Shown here: piece by piece, positions 19,277 through 28,252 of the stretch
Layout of the letters: each line of letters opens with the position of its first letter
Position numbering within the stretch: position 1 is the first letter of the stretch
NCBI GenBank assembly: GCA_037129695.1
Contig: JBAXUL010000003.1
Location: 1-64,000, forward strand
From: CAINVV01 sp037129695
GTDB taxonomy: Bacteria > Bacteroidota > Bacteroidia > Bacteroidales > Prolixibacteraceae
Reading direction: 5' to 3'
Length of the DNA: 64,000 nucleotides
Notes under the pieces: generated by a model
The model's input: the letters and a program-made list of their open reading frames with translations, nothing else
Databases searched by the model: none
What the model was told of the DNA's origin: nothing
Position numbers and translations under genes: made by a program

Positions 19277-20299
19277 TTATTTCTCTGTATAGGAACGCTT
19301 TCCCAAAAATCTGGCCAAGCCTTCCACATCCAAATGCAAGAGGCTAAAAAACCAGCCGACAATCGCCCTAAGTTTCCAAACCGGTTCTTCTATACCGTAC
19401 CCGGAAATCGCCCTGACATAATCTTTCCTCGCCGACGCATACGCTTTCCGTATCAGTTTATACCTGCCCGAGCGGGCATAGGCAATCACCATCCTGCCGG
19501 CATAATAACGGTCGATATCCTTTACATCCACTGTTAATAAGGCTGCCGCCGGATGGTTCTTCAGGAACATTTTCGCCATCTCGTAGAACCCTTCAGTCAT
19601 TACAGCCGGATAGGTCTTGGTCACCTGGGTGGCATAATTGCGCCAATCTCCAAGCAATTCGGGGATAAAAACAAAACGACCAACGGTAGCCAGCTCATAA
19701 AGAGTCGGAAGATCAACCAAAGGCAGGTTAAATACCTGTTTGAAACCGCCGATTTGTAACAATGCCTCTTTTCTGATCAGGATGGTCAGCGCCGGGATGC
19801 AATTCCGGTAGAGAAAAATATTCATGATACTCCCAACAGGATCATTGTTGAAATACACTGCATCGGCAACAGCCGGATCCGGTGCGGTGTAATAAACCAT
19901 GCTTTTGTCGGAATTTACGCATCTGGCCATACCCCAGCACAAAACGGCCTCAGGCACTTTCTGAATCGCGGCAACCTGCAGTTCCAGTTTGTTGGCTGCC
20001 CAGCAATCATCCCCTTCCAATATCGCAATGTACTCCCCTTTGGCCATTTCAACTCCTTTGTTGTAGGTTTCGGAAAGTCTGAAAATGCCAACATTTTCCT
20101 GGTTCACCAGCTTTATACGTTGATCAACATCCCGGTAGGTGGCGGCAATTTCAGCAGTTAGGTCGGTGCTGCCATCGTTGAGGATGATCATTTCCCAGTT
20201 GGAATACGTTTGTGCCAGGACTGATTCAATGCAATCTGCCAGATATTTTTCGTGGTTATAGGTAGGAGAAATGATAGATACAAGTGGCATTGGTTTCAT
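19277..20299 (-). CDS. Glycosyltransferase family 2
   Basis: The GT-A fold is evident from PLVSIISPTYNHEKYLADCIESVLAQTYSNWEMIILNDGSTD, then AILEGDDCWAANKLELQ, which carries the DxD-like metal site (EGDD). The C-terminal part is rich in helices and basic residues. It would add a sugar from a nucleotide donor to a glycan. The ATG at 20299 gives MKPMPLVS; a TTG two codons further upstream is less likely, and an ATG at 20290 is possible. The gene lies 8 bp after the flippase stop in the same orientation, so the two form an operon. Confidence 0.88.
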   Translation of the reverse strand: MKPMPLVSIISPTYNHEKYLADCIESVLAQTYSNWEMIILNDGSTDLTAEIAATYRDVDQRIKLVNQENVGIFRLSETYNKGVEMAKGEYIAILEGDDCWAANKLELQVAAIQKVPEAVLCWGMARCVNSDKSMVYYTAPDPAVADAVYFNNDPVGSIMNIFLYRNCIPALTILIRKEALLQIGGFKQVFNLPLVDLPTLYELATVGRFVFIPELLGDWRNYATQVTKTYPAVMTEGFYEMAKMFLKNHPAAALLTVDVKDIDRYYAGRMVIAYARSGRYKLIRKAYASARKDYVRAISGYGIEEPVWKLRAIVGWFFSLLHLDVEGLARFLGKRSYTEK

Positions 20300-20307
20300 A
20301 GTCAATA

Positions 20308-21792
20308 CTATCTGATTATTTTCAGTGACTTCAGAAATTGATTCGCAGTCTTGTTCAGGTCGGGAGAAATCCTGAAAAAATAGACAGGGAGCAAAAACAA
20401 CAGGGTGAAAACCGTGCTCCGGATCAACAGGTCGATGACAAAATGAAACTTCACCGGTATGGCATAGGCGATCAGATAGGAAATGGCTCCAATCAAAATC
20501 ACATAAATAAAACGAAAGGTGTAAGGCTGCAGGTTGTATTTGAACCAGAGAAACAGGAATCTGAGCAAGTTAAGCAACCCAAGTGCCACGGCACTGCTGA
20601 TGGCTGCTCCGGTCAACCCATACAGCGGAATCAGAATAAGATTGAGGGTGACCAGCACCACCACCAAAACCAAAAGCAAATAGGATTGTACTTTGTAATA
20701 TTTTGAAGTACCCATCAGCGAACTGTTGGCCCCTGTGAGCATATCCATCAGGCATCCCAAGCCGATAAAGAAAATCACCCATTTCCCTGCAAGGTATTCC
20801 GGCCTCAAAATCTGCATGATGTTATCGATATTAAGCCATATTCCCAGAAAAAGGAAAGATCCAATGATGAATAGCGTCAGACAGCTCTTGTCGTAAATAT
20901 CGCTGAGGGTCTTCCGATCATCGTTTTTCCAGGCCTCGGCTGCAGAGACATTGGCAATCTTGTAAATCGAACGTGCCGGCAAACTCACCACGACCCCAAA
21001 GAAGAAGCAGATGGCATAAATACCTGCTGCATCGAGTCCCATCATCTTGTTGACCATGAGCAGATCCACATTCTGAATCATGATCACTGAAAAACCGTTG
21101 AGGATGCTAAACAACGAAATGGCACCGATGGAGCGCAAAAGATTTTTATCCAGAAAAGCAAAATCAAATTGCAGCTTAAAATGGCCTTCCTGAATCAAAG
21201 TATACAAAATGTAGAAGGTCGGTATCGCAATGGCGGCGATATAGGTTAAAACGAACTGATGGAACGAAAGAAGGTCAAAATAATAGAGTCCTATCATCAG
21301 AATGATCAGGATCCGCTGAAAGACCTCCCTGAGCCAGGTGCCATGAACGCTGTTCATCAACGCGGAATAATAAATATCGAGGATCGAGAAAAACAACTGG
21401 AAGAATACAAGTACAATCAGATAATTGATGTATTCAACAAGCAGGGTTGACTTGTCAAGGCTCATCTCTATGAGCAGCGGCTTAAAAATCAGCATTAAAA
21501 CTGTTGAAATCAGAAAGCCGGCCATACCTATCAGAAGGGCAAAAGGCAGAAAACCGTGGTGCTTTTTATCTTCAGTCCTGAAATAGGGAAAAAGCCGGAT
21601 GGTAGCTCCGTTAATCCCAAGTGTTGCGAACTGGGCAATCAACGTTGAATAGGCGACAATGATTTTCAGGAGACCGACTTCAGCAGGAGAATAGATGCGT
21701 GGAAAGAGAATGGCCGTGGTTACAAAACCCAACAGAACACCCAGATAGACATAAATTGTCCCTTTAACGGATTGTTTGACAATGATTCCCAA
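20308..21792 (-). CDS. Polysaccharide flippase (Wzx/MATE-like, MOP superfamily)
   Basis: About 494 residues with 12-14 hydrophobic segments. The N-terminus GIIVKQSVKGTIYVYLGVLLGFVTT is typical of Bacteroidota lipopolysaccharide/oligosaccharide flippases, which move lipid-linked glycans across the inner membrane. I place the start at the TTG at 21792, because this gives the usual short lead-in and because a -7 element (21817-21824) overlaps the longer alternative start at 21819. It is followed by the GT2 gene. A second flippase is at 42427. Confidence 0.85.
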   Translation of the reverse strand: MGIIVKQSVKGTIYVYLGVLLGFVTTAILFPRIYSPAEVGLLKIIVAYSTLIAQFATLGINGATIRLFPYFRTEDKKHHGFLPFALLIGMAGFLISTVLMLIFKPLLIEMSLDKSTLLVEYINYLIVLVFFQLFFSILDIYYSALMNSVHGTWLREVFQRILIILMIGLYYFDLLSFHQFVLTYIAAIAIPTFYILYTLIQEGHFKLQFDFAFLDKNLLRSIGAISLFSILNGFSVIMIQNVDLLMVNKMMGLDAAGIYAICFFFGVVVSLPARSIYKIANVSAAEAWKNDDRKTLSDIYDKSCLTLFIIGSFLFLGIWLNIDNIMQILRPEYLAGKWVIFFIGLGCLMDMLTGANSSLMGTSKYYKVQSYLLLVLVVVLVTLNLILIPLYGLTGAAISSAVALGLLNLLRFLFLWFKYNLQPYTFRFIYVILIGAISYLIAYAIPVKFHFVIDLLIRSTVFTLLFLLPVYFFRISPDLNKTANQFLKSLKIIR

Positions 21793-21816
21793 CAGGATAT
21801 AATTTTCAAATAAGGA

Positions 21817-21824
21817 CAAAAGTA
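21817..21824 (-). promoter_or_regulatory. Bacteroidota -7 element TACTTTTG (minus strand)
   Basis: A perfect TAnnTTTG on the minus strand, about 25 bases upstream of the preferred flippase start at 21792. It helps decide that start. No clear -33 element was found. Confidence 0.5.
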
Positions 21825-21881
21825 GGAAAAACCATTGTATAAAAAAATGTACTTTTACGACCGAATATCAACACCGTAGCC

Positions 21882-24347
21882 ATGGATAACGTACTTTTCA
21901 AAAAAGCCCTTCCCCATTTTACCGCCGTTTTACTTTTTCTGATTCTTCCGGCAATTTATTTTTCTCCCCAAATTGAAGGGCAGAAACTGAGCCAGCACGA
22001 TACCAATACCGCTACCGGTATGGCCAAAGAAATTACAGACTACAACAAGACTCATTCAGATCTTGCCTTATGGACCAATTCAATGTTTGGCGGTATGCCT
22101 GCCTACCTGATTGGTCTTCCAACCCATTCGATGATTTCTCCCATTTACACGGTTTGCACACTTTTCGACCAGAGACCCATCAGCTTCGTATTCCTCTACA
22201 TGATCGGGTTTTACATCGCACTTCTCCTTTTTGGGTTGAATCCATGGATAAGCCTCATCGGCGCAATTGCTTTCGGCTTCTCTTCCTACAACTTCATCAT
22301 CATCGCGGCCGGTCACAATACCAAGGCAGTCGCAATAGGTTATATGGCACCAATGATTGGCGCCCTTTACCACGCATGGAAAAAAAACCTTTGGATAGGA
22401 AGTGCATTTTTTGCCCTGTTTCTTGCGCTTCAGATCTATGCGAATCACTTGCAGATCACCTATTATTCGATGCTGACCATCCTGATCTTCGGATTGTCCG
22501 AAATGTACTTTGCCTGGAAAGGGAAACAGCTGAATGAGTTTCTGAAAAGAAGCGGTATCATTATGTTGTTTGCGGTTCTCGCCATCGCCTCGAATGCCGA
22601 GCGACTCTGGACTACCTACGAATATGGAAAGTTTTCGTTGCGTGGTCAATCCGAATTAACACAGGATCAAGGCAATAAAACATCCGGCCTCGACAAAGAT
22701 TATGCCACCGGCTGGAGCTATGGCGCGGATGAAACATTGACCCTGCTGATTCCTAATTTCAAGGGGGGTGCCTCCATGATCAATTTTGGCGAAAACTCCA
22801 AAACCGCAGAACTGCTTCGCACCAACAACGTCCCGAATGCCAATTCAATCATCAAACAGCTTCCGGGTTACTGGGGGACACAACCCGGAACCTCAGGACC
22901 TGTCTATGCCGGGGCGATCGTACTTTTCCTTTTTGTCCTTTCCCTGTTCCTGACCAAAGGATCCCTGAGAATCTGGATAATTTCTGCAACCATCTTCTCC
23001 ATCCTGTTGTCGTGGGGTCGGAATTTCATGCCACTAACCGGTTTTTTCCTTGACTATTTCCCCGGATACAATAAATTTCGGACTGTATCCATGATTCTGG
23101 TGATTGCCAGTTTCACCATTCCATTGATGGCCTCCATTGGCCTTCATAAAATATTTTCGGAAGAGATAGACAAAGCTCAATGGAAGAAGGCATTGACCTG
23201 GAGTGTCGGATTGACAGCCGGAATTTCCTTCCTCTTTTTCCTCCTGCCGGGATTGTCAGGTTCCTTCGTTTATGCCGGGGATGCACAAATGCCCGACTGG
23301 ATTCAAAACGGATTGATTTCCGACCGCAAAGACTTCCTGAGAGCAGATGCCCTGCGTTCGCTGGCCTTCATCCTGGCTGTTGCACTTATTCTGTTGGTTT
23401 ATGTGGCAAAGAAATTGAAATCAGAATATGCATTGTTCCTGATTGCATTCCTGATACTCGTCGATATGTGGGGTGTGAACAAGCGATACCTTAACAATGA
23501 CAATTTCGTTCAGGAACAAAAAGCGAAGAATCCTTATCCGGCCACAACAGCCGACAAGGAAATTCTGAAAGACAAAAGCGAATACAGGGTTCTTAACCTT
23601 TCCGTTGATCCATTCAATGAGGCGAGTACTTCCTTTTACCACCAATCCATCGGTGGATACCACGGGGCAAAAATGAGAAGATACCAGGATCTGATCGACC
23701 ATCACATCATGAGTGAAATCCAGCAACTCATTACGAAATTGAAAGCCGTGAAGTCGGAAAGCGGTGTTGATTCTGTTTTTATCGGTTTGAATGCCTTGAA
23801 CATGATGAATACCAAATACCTCATACACAATCCCGAAACTTCACCTTTGGTCAATACAAAAGCCATGGGAAGTGCGTGGGTGGTACAGTCCTACCAGATG
23901 GTCGACAATGCCGATCAGGAAATTGCTACACTGGGAAAAGCAGATCTGAACAAAGAGATTGTGGTGGATAAAAAATTTCTACCGTTGTTGGGGAATGTTA
24001 AACCATCAACCGGCGCTCCTTCCCAGCTTTCACTAAAAAGTTATTCGCCCAATCAGTTGGTATACAATTATTCCGGGAGAGGAAATGAAATTGCGGTTTT
24101 CTCTGAAGTTTATTATCCCAAAGGATGGAATGCCTATATCGGCGGGAAACTGGTTCCCTACTTTCAAGCCAATTATTTACTGAGGGCAATGGTTGTTCAG
24201 GAAGGAACCTACGACATTACTTTTAAATTTGAACCTGTATCCTACCGACTGGGGAAACAGATCTCAATGATCTCATCCCTTCTTTTACTCCTTCTGATTG
24301 GTTTTGTGCTTTATAAAAACTTACCTTTGAAGAAACCTCAAAAATAG
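21882..24347 (+). CDS. YfhO-family integral membrane protein
   Basis: The 821-residue protein has roughly 12-14 transmembrane helices (for example LLFLILPAIYFS, ISLIGAIAFGFSSYNFIIIAAGH and WIISATIFSILLSWG), then a soluble C-terminal domain of about 250 residues and a final helix (ISSLLLLLLIGFVLY). This layout and motifs such as GHNTKAVAIGYMAPMIGA fit the YfhO family, predicted GT-C-type glycosyltransferases; Gram-positive homologues glycosylate teichoic acids or glycolipids. The substrate in Bacteroidota is unknown. A one-mismatch -7 element (TACTTTTA) lies at 21850-21857. Confidence 0.85.
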   Translation: MDNVLFKKALPHFTAVLLFLILPAIYFSPQIEGQKLSQHDTNTATGMAKEITDYNKTHSDLALWTNSMFGGMPAYLIGLPTHSMISPIYTVCTLFDQRPISFVFLYMIGFYIALLLFGLNPWISLIGAIAFGFSSYNFIIIAAGHNTKAVAIGYMAPMIGALYHAWKKNLWIGSAFFALFLALQIYANHLQITYYSMLTILIFGLSEMYFAWKGKQLNEFLKRSGIIMLFAVLAIASNAERLWTTYEYGKFSLRGQSELTQDQGNKTSGLDKDYATGWSYGADETLTLLIPNFKGGASMINFGENSKTAELLRTNNVPNANSIIKQLPGYWGTQPGTSGPVYAGAIVLFLFVLSLFLTKGSLRIWIISATIFSILLSWGRNFMPLTGFFLDYFPGYNKFRTVSMILVIASFTIPLMASIGLHKIFSEEIDKAQWKKALTWSVGLTAGISFLFFLLPGLSGSFVYAGDAQMPDWIQNGLISDRKDFLRADALRSLAFILAVALILLVYVAKKLKSEYALFLIAFLILVDMWGVNKRYLNNDNFVQEQKAKNPYPATTADKEILKDKSEYRVLNLSVDPFNEASTSFYHQSIGGYHGAKMRRYQDLIDHHIMSEIQQLITKLKAVKSESGVDSVFIGLNALNMMNTKYLIHNPETSPLVNTKAMGSAWVVQSYQMVDNADQEIATLGKADLNKEIVVDKKFLPLLGNVKPSTGAPSQLSLKSYSPNQLVYNYSGRGNEIAVFSEVYYPKGWNAYIGGKLVPYFQANYLLRAMVVQEGTYDITFKFEPVSYRLGKQISMISSLLLLLLIGFVLYKNLPLKKPQK

Positions 24348-24418
24348 AAGCTGAATAAATTATCATCCTTTTGTAAAGCTTCTAACAAAGAAATATATTT
24401 ATAGCAAATAATTCCGGT

Positions 24419-24437
24419 CCCTGAGCTTGCCGAAGGG
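24419..24437 (+). repeat. REP-like element CCCTGAGCTTGCCGAAGGG
   Basis: This imperfect palindrome closely matches the CCCTGAGCTTGTCGAAGGG-type intergenic repeat I recall from many bacterial genomes. A partial second arm (TCGAAGGG) follows immediately. It lies in the yfhO-ftsX gap and supplies the TTG of the candidate ftsX promoter. Confidence 0.55.
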
Positions 24438-24457
24438 TCGAAGGGCCGATTACTTTG
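24427..24457 (+). promoter_or_regulatory. Candidate promoter of ftsX
   Basis: TTG (24427-24429) and TTACTTTG (24450-24457, one mismatch to TAnnTTTG) are 20 bases apart, the expected Bacteroidota spacing. The ftsX ATG begins 8 bases downstream, implying a very short leader. Confidence 0.4.
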
Positions 24458-24464
24458 TTTCCTC

Positions 24465-25340
24465 ATGGCAAAAGAAAAAATAAAATTGAGAAAATCACTT
24501 TTCAGCTCGTATTTCAGTACAACACTCAGCATCGCCCTGGTACTGTTTCTCTTTGGCTTGCTGGGACTTCTTCTGATCAATACGAAGCGGTTGAAGGACT
24601 ACGTCATGGAAAATGTAGGAGTAACACTGATTCTAAAGGAAAAAACACGTGAAGTTGACATTCTCAAACTCCAGAAAAACCTTGAAGCAACTCCTTATAT
24701 CAAATCCACCCGTTTTGTTGACAAGGAAACTGCTGCAGAAGAGTTAAAAAAAGATCTTGGAGAGGATTTCGTTGATTTCCTGGGATACAATCCATTGCTC
24801 TCCTCCATGGATGTCAGGGTACACGCAGAATATGCCAATCCTGACAGCATGACTCTTCTGGAGGCACAGTTATTAAAATTCCCTGAAGTGCAAGAGGTTT
24901 ATTACCAAAGAAATTTGGTCAAACAGTTAAATGCCAACGTGCAGAAACTAAGCTTAATTATTCTTGTGCTTAGCATTCTCATGTTTACAATTTTCATTGC
25001 CCTTATCAACAATACCATCCGCCTTTCCATCTATTCGCGAAGATATCTGATCAATTCGATGCAGCTTGTGGGGGCGACGAGATCTTTTATCCGGTTTCCA
25101 TTCATCGTTAAAAGTGTTTTATATGGTATTTATGGAGCCATTATCGCTTGTTTTATTCTCCTGATGATTTTCACTTCCTACCAATCCGAATTACAGGACT
25201 TTATTGATTTTCAGGACTCTGCATCTCTGGCATTGCTGCTAATCGGGATTTTTGCCTTTGGAATCATCATGACAGCCTTGTCAACCTATTTTGCCGTGAA
25301 TAAATTTTTGCGAATGAAGTTTGATCAACTCTATTATTGA
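24465..25340 (+). CDS. ftsX: Cell division protein FtsX
   Basis: The 291-residue permease has a cytoplasmic N-terminus, a first transmembrane helix (about 22-44), a periplasmic domain (about 45-165; ILKEKTREVDILKLQKNL) and three C-terminal helices, the standard FtsX topology. With the ATPase FtsE it gates peptidoglycan hydrolase activation at the septum. ftsE is not adjacent, which I recall as usual in Bacteroidota. An EnvC-like protein, the classic FtsX partner, is encoded at 47292-48509. Confidence 0.92.
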   Translation: MAKEKIKLRKSLFSSYFSTTLSIALVLFLFGLLGLLLINTKRLKDYVMENVGVTLILKEKTREVDILKLQKNLEATPYIKSTRFVDKETAAEELKKDLGEDFVDFLGYNPLLSSMDVRVHAEYANPDSMTLLEAQLLKFPEVQEVYYQRNLVKQLNANVQKLSLIILVLSILMFTIFIALINNTIRLSIYSRRYLINSMQLVGATRSFIRFPFIVKSVLYGIYGAIIACFILLMIFTSYQSELQDFIDFQDSASLALLLIGIFAFGIIMTALSTYFAVNKFLRMKFDQLYY

Positions 25341-25350
25341 ACTATCTTTG
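25320..25350 (+). promoter_or_regulatory. Complete Bacteroidota promoter before DUF3098 gene
   Basis: TTTG at 25320-25323 and TATCTTTG at 25343-25350 are separated by 19 bases, a full match to the TTTG / TAnnTTTG architecture. It overlaps the end of ftsX and lies 26 bases before the ATG at 25377, so the DUF3098-truB-queA run probably has its own promoter. Confidence 0.6.
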
Positions 25351-25376
25351 CGGGTTAATAACTAATTCATTGTTAA

Positions 25377-25628
25377 ATGGTCAAGAATGGTGAAAAAACA
25401 GACCCGGCAGGGTTTGCTCTTGGAAAAGAAAATCTGAAATTGATGTTGATCGGGTTATGTATCATCATACTCGGTTTTGCTTTGATGACCGGTGGTAAAA
25501 GCTCTGATCCAAATGTTTTCAACAAAGATGTGATATTCAGTTTCCGCAGAATCACACTTGCACCCCTGGTTGTGATGTTCGGGTTTCTTTTCGAGATTTA
25601 TGCCATCATGAAAAAACCCAAATCCTGA
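25377..25628 (+). CDS. DUF3098 small membrane protein
   Basis: An 83-residue protein with two predicted transmembrane helices (about 22-41 and 58-77) connected by a loop with SSDPNVFNKDVIFSFRR. It matches the DUF3098 family, found in Bacteroidota directly after ftsX. Function is unknown; its conserved place next to ftsX suggests an envelope or division role, which is inference. Confidence 0.8.
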   Translation: MVKNGEKTDPAGFALGKENLKLMLIGLCIIILGFALMTGGKSSDPNVFNKDVIFSFRRITLAPLVVMFGFLFEIYAIMKKPKS

Positions 25629-25721
25629 AATCAAAGGTATTCTCAAAAATCCCTTTTGTTTCAGAACAATAATTTTCTGCATGAAGTTTCCATCCGCATT
25701 TCTAAGTTACCCGTTCATTGA

Positions 25722-26456
25722 ATGAGATATAATGAGTCAAGAGATTTTGATTTCATCCGTGGCGAAATCCTGGTTCTGAACAAACCAATCGATTGGACCT
25801 CATTTGATCTGGTGAATAAAGTTCGAAACATGCTGTGCCGCTTGATGAAAATTAAAAAACTGAAGCTCGGCCATGCAGGAACCCTGGATCCAAAAGCTAC
25901 GGGAGTCATGGTGCTTTGTTCGGGTAAATTAACCAAGCAAATCGACGAAATTCAAGCTGACGAGAAAGAGTACGTTGCGCTGATAAAAGTCGGAGCCACT
26001 ACTCCTTCCTATGATTTGGAAACAGAAGAAAACGAGCAGTTTCCGACCAATCATATTACGCGGGAAATGATCGAAACGGTGCTGAAATCTTTCGTCGGAG
26101 CCATCGAACAAATACCTCCCGCCTACAGTGCAATCAAGGTAGACGGGAAACGATCCTATAAATTGGCAAGAAAAGGAAATGAGGTTGAACTCAAACCAAA
26201 ATTGCTGGTTATCAAAGAGATTGAACTGATAAAGGCTGAAATACCTGAGCTAGAAATTAGAATCGTATGCAGCAAGGGTACCTATATACGTGCCCTGGCA
26301 AGGGATATTGGCAAGGAACTCAACAGTGGCGCATATCTGATCGGATTAAAAAGAACAAGAATCGGAAATTATACGATCGATCAAAGTTTAGATCTTGCAG
26401 AGTTGGCAGATATGCTTTCTGTACATTTTCAGGAAAAAAATAATTCAACACTTTAA
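25722..26456 (+). CDS. truB: tRNA pseudouridine(55) synthase TruB
   Basis: TruB converts U55 of the T-loop in all elongator tRNAs to pseudouridine. The 244-residue protein has GEILVLNKPIDWTSFDLVNKVR, the catalytic motif GHAGTLDPKATG (the Asp is the nucleophile), IPPAYSAIKVDGKRSYKLAR, and the C-terminal CSKGTYIRALARDIG block. In Bacteroidota uppP usually lies between DUF3098 and truB; here only 93 bp separate them. queA follows after 9 bp. Confidence 0.95.
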   Translation: MRYNESRDFDFIRGEILVLNKPIDWTSFDLVNKVRNMLCRLMKIKKLKLGHAGTLDPKATGVMVLCSGKLTKQIDEIQADEKEYVALIKVGATTPSYDLETEENEQFPTNHITREMIETVLKSFVGAIEQIPPAYSAIKVDGKRSYKLARKGNEVELKPKLLVIKEIELIKAEIPELEIRIVCSKGTYIRALARDIGKELNSGAYLIGLKRTRIGNYTIDQSLDLAELADMLSVHFQEKNNSTL

Positions 26457-26465
26457 ATCATATAA

Positions 26466-27527
26466 ATGTCATCAACGATGAAGCTTTCGAAATTTAAGTA
26501 CAATTTACCTGATGAATTGATTTCATTACATCCGTCAAAGAATCGGGACGAATCAAGGTTACTTGTTTTAAACCGTCAGACTGGCGACATTGAACATAAA
26601 ATTTTCAAGGACGTGATTGATTACTTCACGGACAAAGATGTCATGGTATTCAATAACACCAAGGTATTTCCTGCAAGGCTTTATGGGAACAAGGAAAAAA
26701 CCGGTGCCCAGATAGAAGTTTTCCTGTTGCGTGAACTCAATCGCGAATTAAGACTTTGGGATGTTTTGGTCGATCCTGCCAGAAAAATCAGAATCGGTAA
26801 CAAGCTCTATTTTGGTGACGATGATCTTTTGGTGGCAGAAGTAATTGACAATACAACATCCAGAGGCAGAACCCTTCGTTTCCTGTTCGACGGGACCTAC
26901 GAAGAATTCAAGGAGACCCTGTTCAAACTGGGAGAAACTCCTCTGCCAAAGATTATTAACCGTCCGGTGGAAGAAGATGATGCCATGCGTTACCAGACGG
27001 TTTTTGCCAAACACGAAGGAGCCGTTGCAGCCCCGACTGCCGGTCTTCATTTTAGCCGCGAACTCTTAAAAAGACTCGAAATTAAAGGAGTCAATTTTGC
27101 AGAGATTACACTCCATGTCGGACTTGGCAATTTCAGGAGCGTGGATGTTGAAGATCTGACCAAACACAAGATGGATTCTGAACAAATCTGGATCAAAGAT
27201 GAGGCGGTAAATATTGTCAATTCCGCCAAGGAAGAGAAACATCGCGTTTGTGCTGTTGGGACAACCGTCATGAGAACCCTCGAAACTTCGGTTTCAACAA
27301 ACGGAATGCTGAAGCCCTTTGAAGGATGGACCAACAAATTCATCTTCCCTCCATATGATTTCAGCGTAGCAGACAGCATGATATCCAATTTTCACCTGCC
27401 TCTCTCCACCCTGTTAATGATGGTCAGTGCCTTTGCTGGTTATGATCATCTGATGATTGCCTACAAGGAAGCAATCAAGGAAAAATACCATTTTGGAACT
27501 TATGGAGATGCCATGCTGATCATTTAA
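26466..27527 (+). CDS. queA: S-adenosylmethionine:tRNA ribosyltransferase-isomerase QueA
   Basis: QueA transfers the ribosyl part of SAM to preQ1 in tRNA to give epoxyqueuosine, the substrate of QueG encoded at 3783-4721. The 353-residue protein shows VMVFNNTKVFPARLYG, ALxFS-type GAVAAPTAGLHFSRELL, ITLHVGLGNFRSV, VGTTVMRTLET and ISNFHLPLSTLLMMVSAFAG, all standard family blocks. A second in-frame ATG at 26478 (MKLSKFKYNLP) is an alternative start. A strong terminator follows. Confidence 0.95.
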   Translation: MSSTMKLSKFKYNLPDELISLHPSKNRDESRLLVLNRQTGDIEHKIFKDVIDYFTDKDVMVFNNTKVFPARLYGNKEKTGAQIEVFLLRELNRELRLWDVLVDPARKIRIGNKLYFGDDDLLVAEVIDNTTSRGRTLRFLFDGTYEEFKETLFKLGETPLPKIINRPVEEDDAMRYQTVFAKHEGAVAAPTAGLHFSRELLKRLEIKGVNFAEITLHVGLGNFRSVDVEDLTKHKMDSEQIWIKDEAVNIVNSAKEEKHRVCAVGTTVMRTLETSVSTNGMLKPFEGWTNKFIFPPYDFSVADSMISNFHLPLSTLLMMVSAFAGYDHLMIAYKEAIKEKYHFGTYGDAMLII

Positions 27528-27535
27528 CTCAGCTG

Positions 27536-27584
27536 CTCCAATAAAAAACCCGGCCAATTAATTTAGCCGGGTTTTTTATTGGAG
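27536..27584. terminator. Bidirectional intrinsic terminator between queA and efp
   Basis: A perfect 19-bp stem (27536-27554 with 27566-27584) encloses an 11-base loop. The GCCGGG core is flanked by an A tract on one arm and T6 on the other, so it can stop transcription from both converging genes. Confidence 0.9.
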
Positions 27585-27597
27585 TAAAATGAAATAT

Positions 27598-28167
27598 TTA
27601 TCGTTTAACACGTTCTGAGTAGGAACGATCGCGGGTATCTACCTTGATGATGTCATCCTGGTTAATAAACAACGGTACCATGATGGTCGCTCCGGACTCT
27701 ACAGTTACAGCCTTCAAGGCAGTAGAGGAAGCAGTGTTACCACGTTCGCTGGGTTCAGCATAGGTAATCTGCAGTTCGATGAACGGAGGCAGATCCACAG
27801 TCAGAGGAGTCTCTGTTTCTGCATGATAAGTTATTTCAACGGTCATTCCTTCTTTCATCAGATCCGCATTCTCTACCATGGCAGCATCAATATTTACCTG
27901 CTCAAATGTTTCAGCGTTCATGAAGTTATATCCGGTTTCGTCGTGGTATAAATATTGGTAAGGTCTTCTCTCCACCCTCACGGTTGTAATTTTTGTACCA
28001 CCCGAGAAGGTGTTATCAATCACCTTACCGGTTTTCATGTTTTTAAGTTTTGTACGAACAAACGCAGGGCCTTTCCCAGGTTTGACATGCTGGAAACTTA
28101 CTATCTGAAATATCTGATCGTTGAATTCAATACACAATCCATTGCGAAAATCTGCTAAACTTGCCAT
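27598..28167 (-). CDS. efp: Translation elongation factor P
   Basis: EF-P relieves ribosome stalling at polyproline. The 189-residue protein has three beta-barrel domains: the KOW-like N-domain with the exposed loop HVKPGKGPAF, whose Lys32 is the usual modification site, the OB domain around NADLMKEGMTVEITYHAETETP, and the C-terminal block IMVPLFINQDDIIKVDTRDRSYSERVKR. I did not see the modification enzymes EpmA or EpmB. A -7 element lies at 28213-28220 on the minus strand. Confidence 0.95.
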   Translation of the reverse strand: MASLADFRNGLCIEFNDQIFQIVSFQHVKPGKGPAFVRTKLKNMKTGKVIDNTFSGGTKITTVRVERRPYQYLYHDETGYNFMNAETFEQVNIDAAMVENADLMKEGMTVEITYHAETETPLTVDLPPFIELQITYAEPSERGNTASSTALKAVTVESGATIMVPLFINQDDIIKVDTRDRSYSERVKR

Positions 28168-28212
28168 TATCCTCTTTATTTGAACGTTAAAAAACTATCT
28201 TTAAATTTTTTG

Positions 28213-28220
28213 CAAAAATA
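28213..28220 (-). promoter_or_regulatory. Bacteroidota -7 element TATTTTTG for efp
   Basis: A perfect TAnnTTTG followed by C on the minus strand, 45 bases upstream of the efp ATG. A -33 element at the expected distance is not evident. Confidence 0.5.
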
Positions 28221-28252
28221 GTTAAAACCATTCAAACCAGAAAATTATTAAT

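Noticed and set aside
22080..22649. Minus-strand open frame of 189 codons inside the yfhO gene
   Set aside because: It lies wholly within a clearly coding membrane protein gene, has charge-rich low-complexity composition and no recognisable family.
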